In this document: positions 63,934-64,000 of the stretch, one piece after another
How the letters are laid out: each line of letters begins with the position of its first letter
Numbering within the stretch: position 1 is the stretch's first letter
Assembly (NCBI GenBank): GCA_022825235.1
Contig: JAJDYI010000050.1
Span: 41,684-105,683, forward strand
Origin: Alphaproteobacteria bacterium
GTDB lineage: Bacteria; Pseudomonadota; Alphaproteobacteria; TMED109
DNA: 64,000 nt
Reading direction: 5' to 3'
The notes under the pieces: generated by a model
Told to the model about the DNA's origin: nothing
The model's input: only the letters and a program-made list of their open reading frames with translations
The model's database searches: none
Made by a program: the position numbers and the translations under genes

Positions 63934-64000
63934 CCCGTGGCTGAAGTGCCGACGTCACTCTCGTAGATTTTGTGCAATTCCGCGCCCCTGCGCCGTTGGC

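Noticed and set aside
1..64000. CRISPR array, rRNA operon, complete insertion sequence or prophage
   Set aside because: No regularly spaced repeats, rRNA signatures, transposase or phage structural genes were seen.

Overview
The window is GC-rich chromosomal DNA from an alphaproteobacterium. The lineage call rests on core gene runs: glyQ-glyS-ppdK preceded by a DUF2007 gene and an S49 peptidase gene; an NlpD-like gene, a DUF815 ATPase gene, yajC, secD, secF and a Mth938-domain gene; and uvrA / ssb-gyrA-coaD-ppiB followed by tRNA-Lys. DUF1489 and DUF1640 proteins are also typical of the class. A member of, or relative of, the Rhodospirillales is the best guess from gene content. Genus and habitat cannot be read from the sequence, although the methylated-amine and sulfonium genes would suit a marine or host-associated heterotroph.

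Layout. 1-7 kb (minus strand): the edge of an SRPBCC-domain gene, then heterotetrameric sarcosine oxidase (soxB-soxD-soxA-soxG) behind a DmdA-like GcvT-fold demethylase. 7-12 kb: an accessory and decaying zone with a probable TbpB-like barrel relic, an orphan AAA ATPase, a DUF3800 fragment, an orphan DUF433 antitoxin-like gene, a VapBC-type pair and a short DUF1640 gene. 12-27 kb: a dimethylglycine/sarcosine dehydrogenase-like flavoprotein converging on a TonB-dependent receptor, then scattered catabolic genes (GlcG-like, N-acyl-D-amino-acid deacylase-like, rhodanese, TauD/TfdA dioxygenase, PuuD-like membrane protein, hydroxypyruvate isomerase), an outer-membrane barrel, tRNA-Pro(CGG) and a polyprenyl diphosphate synthase. 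28-32.5 kb: a quinoprotein alcohol dehydrogenase with the lanthanide-type Asp, a cytochrome c, two small secreted proteins and a fused SoxYZ-like carrier. 33-56 kb: mostly core genes (DUF2007, S49 peptidase, glyQS, ppdK, two tRNA-Leu, nlpD-like, yajC-secDF, uvrA, ssb, gyrA, coaD, ppiB, tRNA-Lys). 56-59 kb: a secreted EF-hand protein divergent from a two-component system whose sensor carries a very Asp/His-rich periplasmic loop. 59-64 kb: a hydrolase relic, a secreted trypsin-like protease with Sel1 repeats, an amidase, an outer-membrane protein and DnaA-box-like sites at the right edge.

How the genes fit together. The left third is about one-carbon units: sarcosine oxidase, the DmdA-like protein and the DMGDH-like protein all carry folate-binding GcvT folds, so betaine- or DMSP-derived methyl groups could feed tetrahydrofolate. 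The quinoprotein-cytochrome c pair would add periplasmic alcohol oxidation. The PuuD-like protein and hydroxypyruvate isomerase suggest purine and glyoxylate handling.

The strongest candidate for something undescribed is the EF-hand / two-component module at 56.1-58.9 kb. The secreted calcium-binding-type protein ends in an Asp/His-rich tail resembling the Asp/His-rich loop of the neighbouring sensor kinase, and the shared intergenic region holds spaced AGTTTGTCG-type direct repeats. No rRNA operon, CRISPR array, complete insertion sequence or prophage was recognised.
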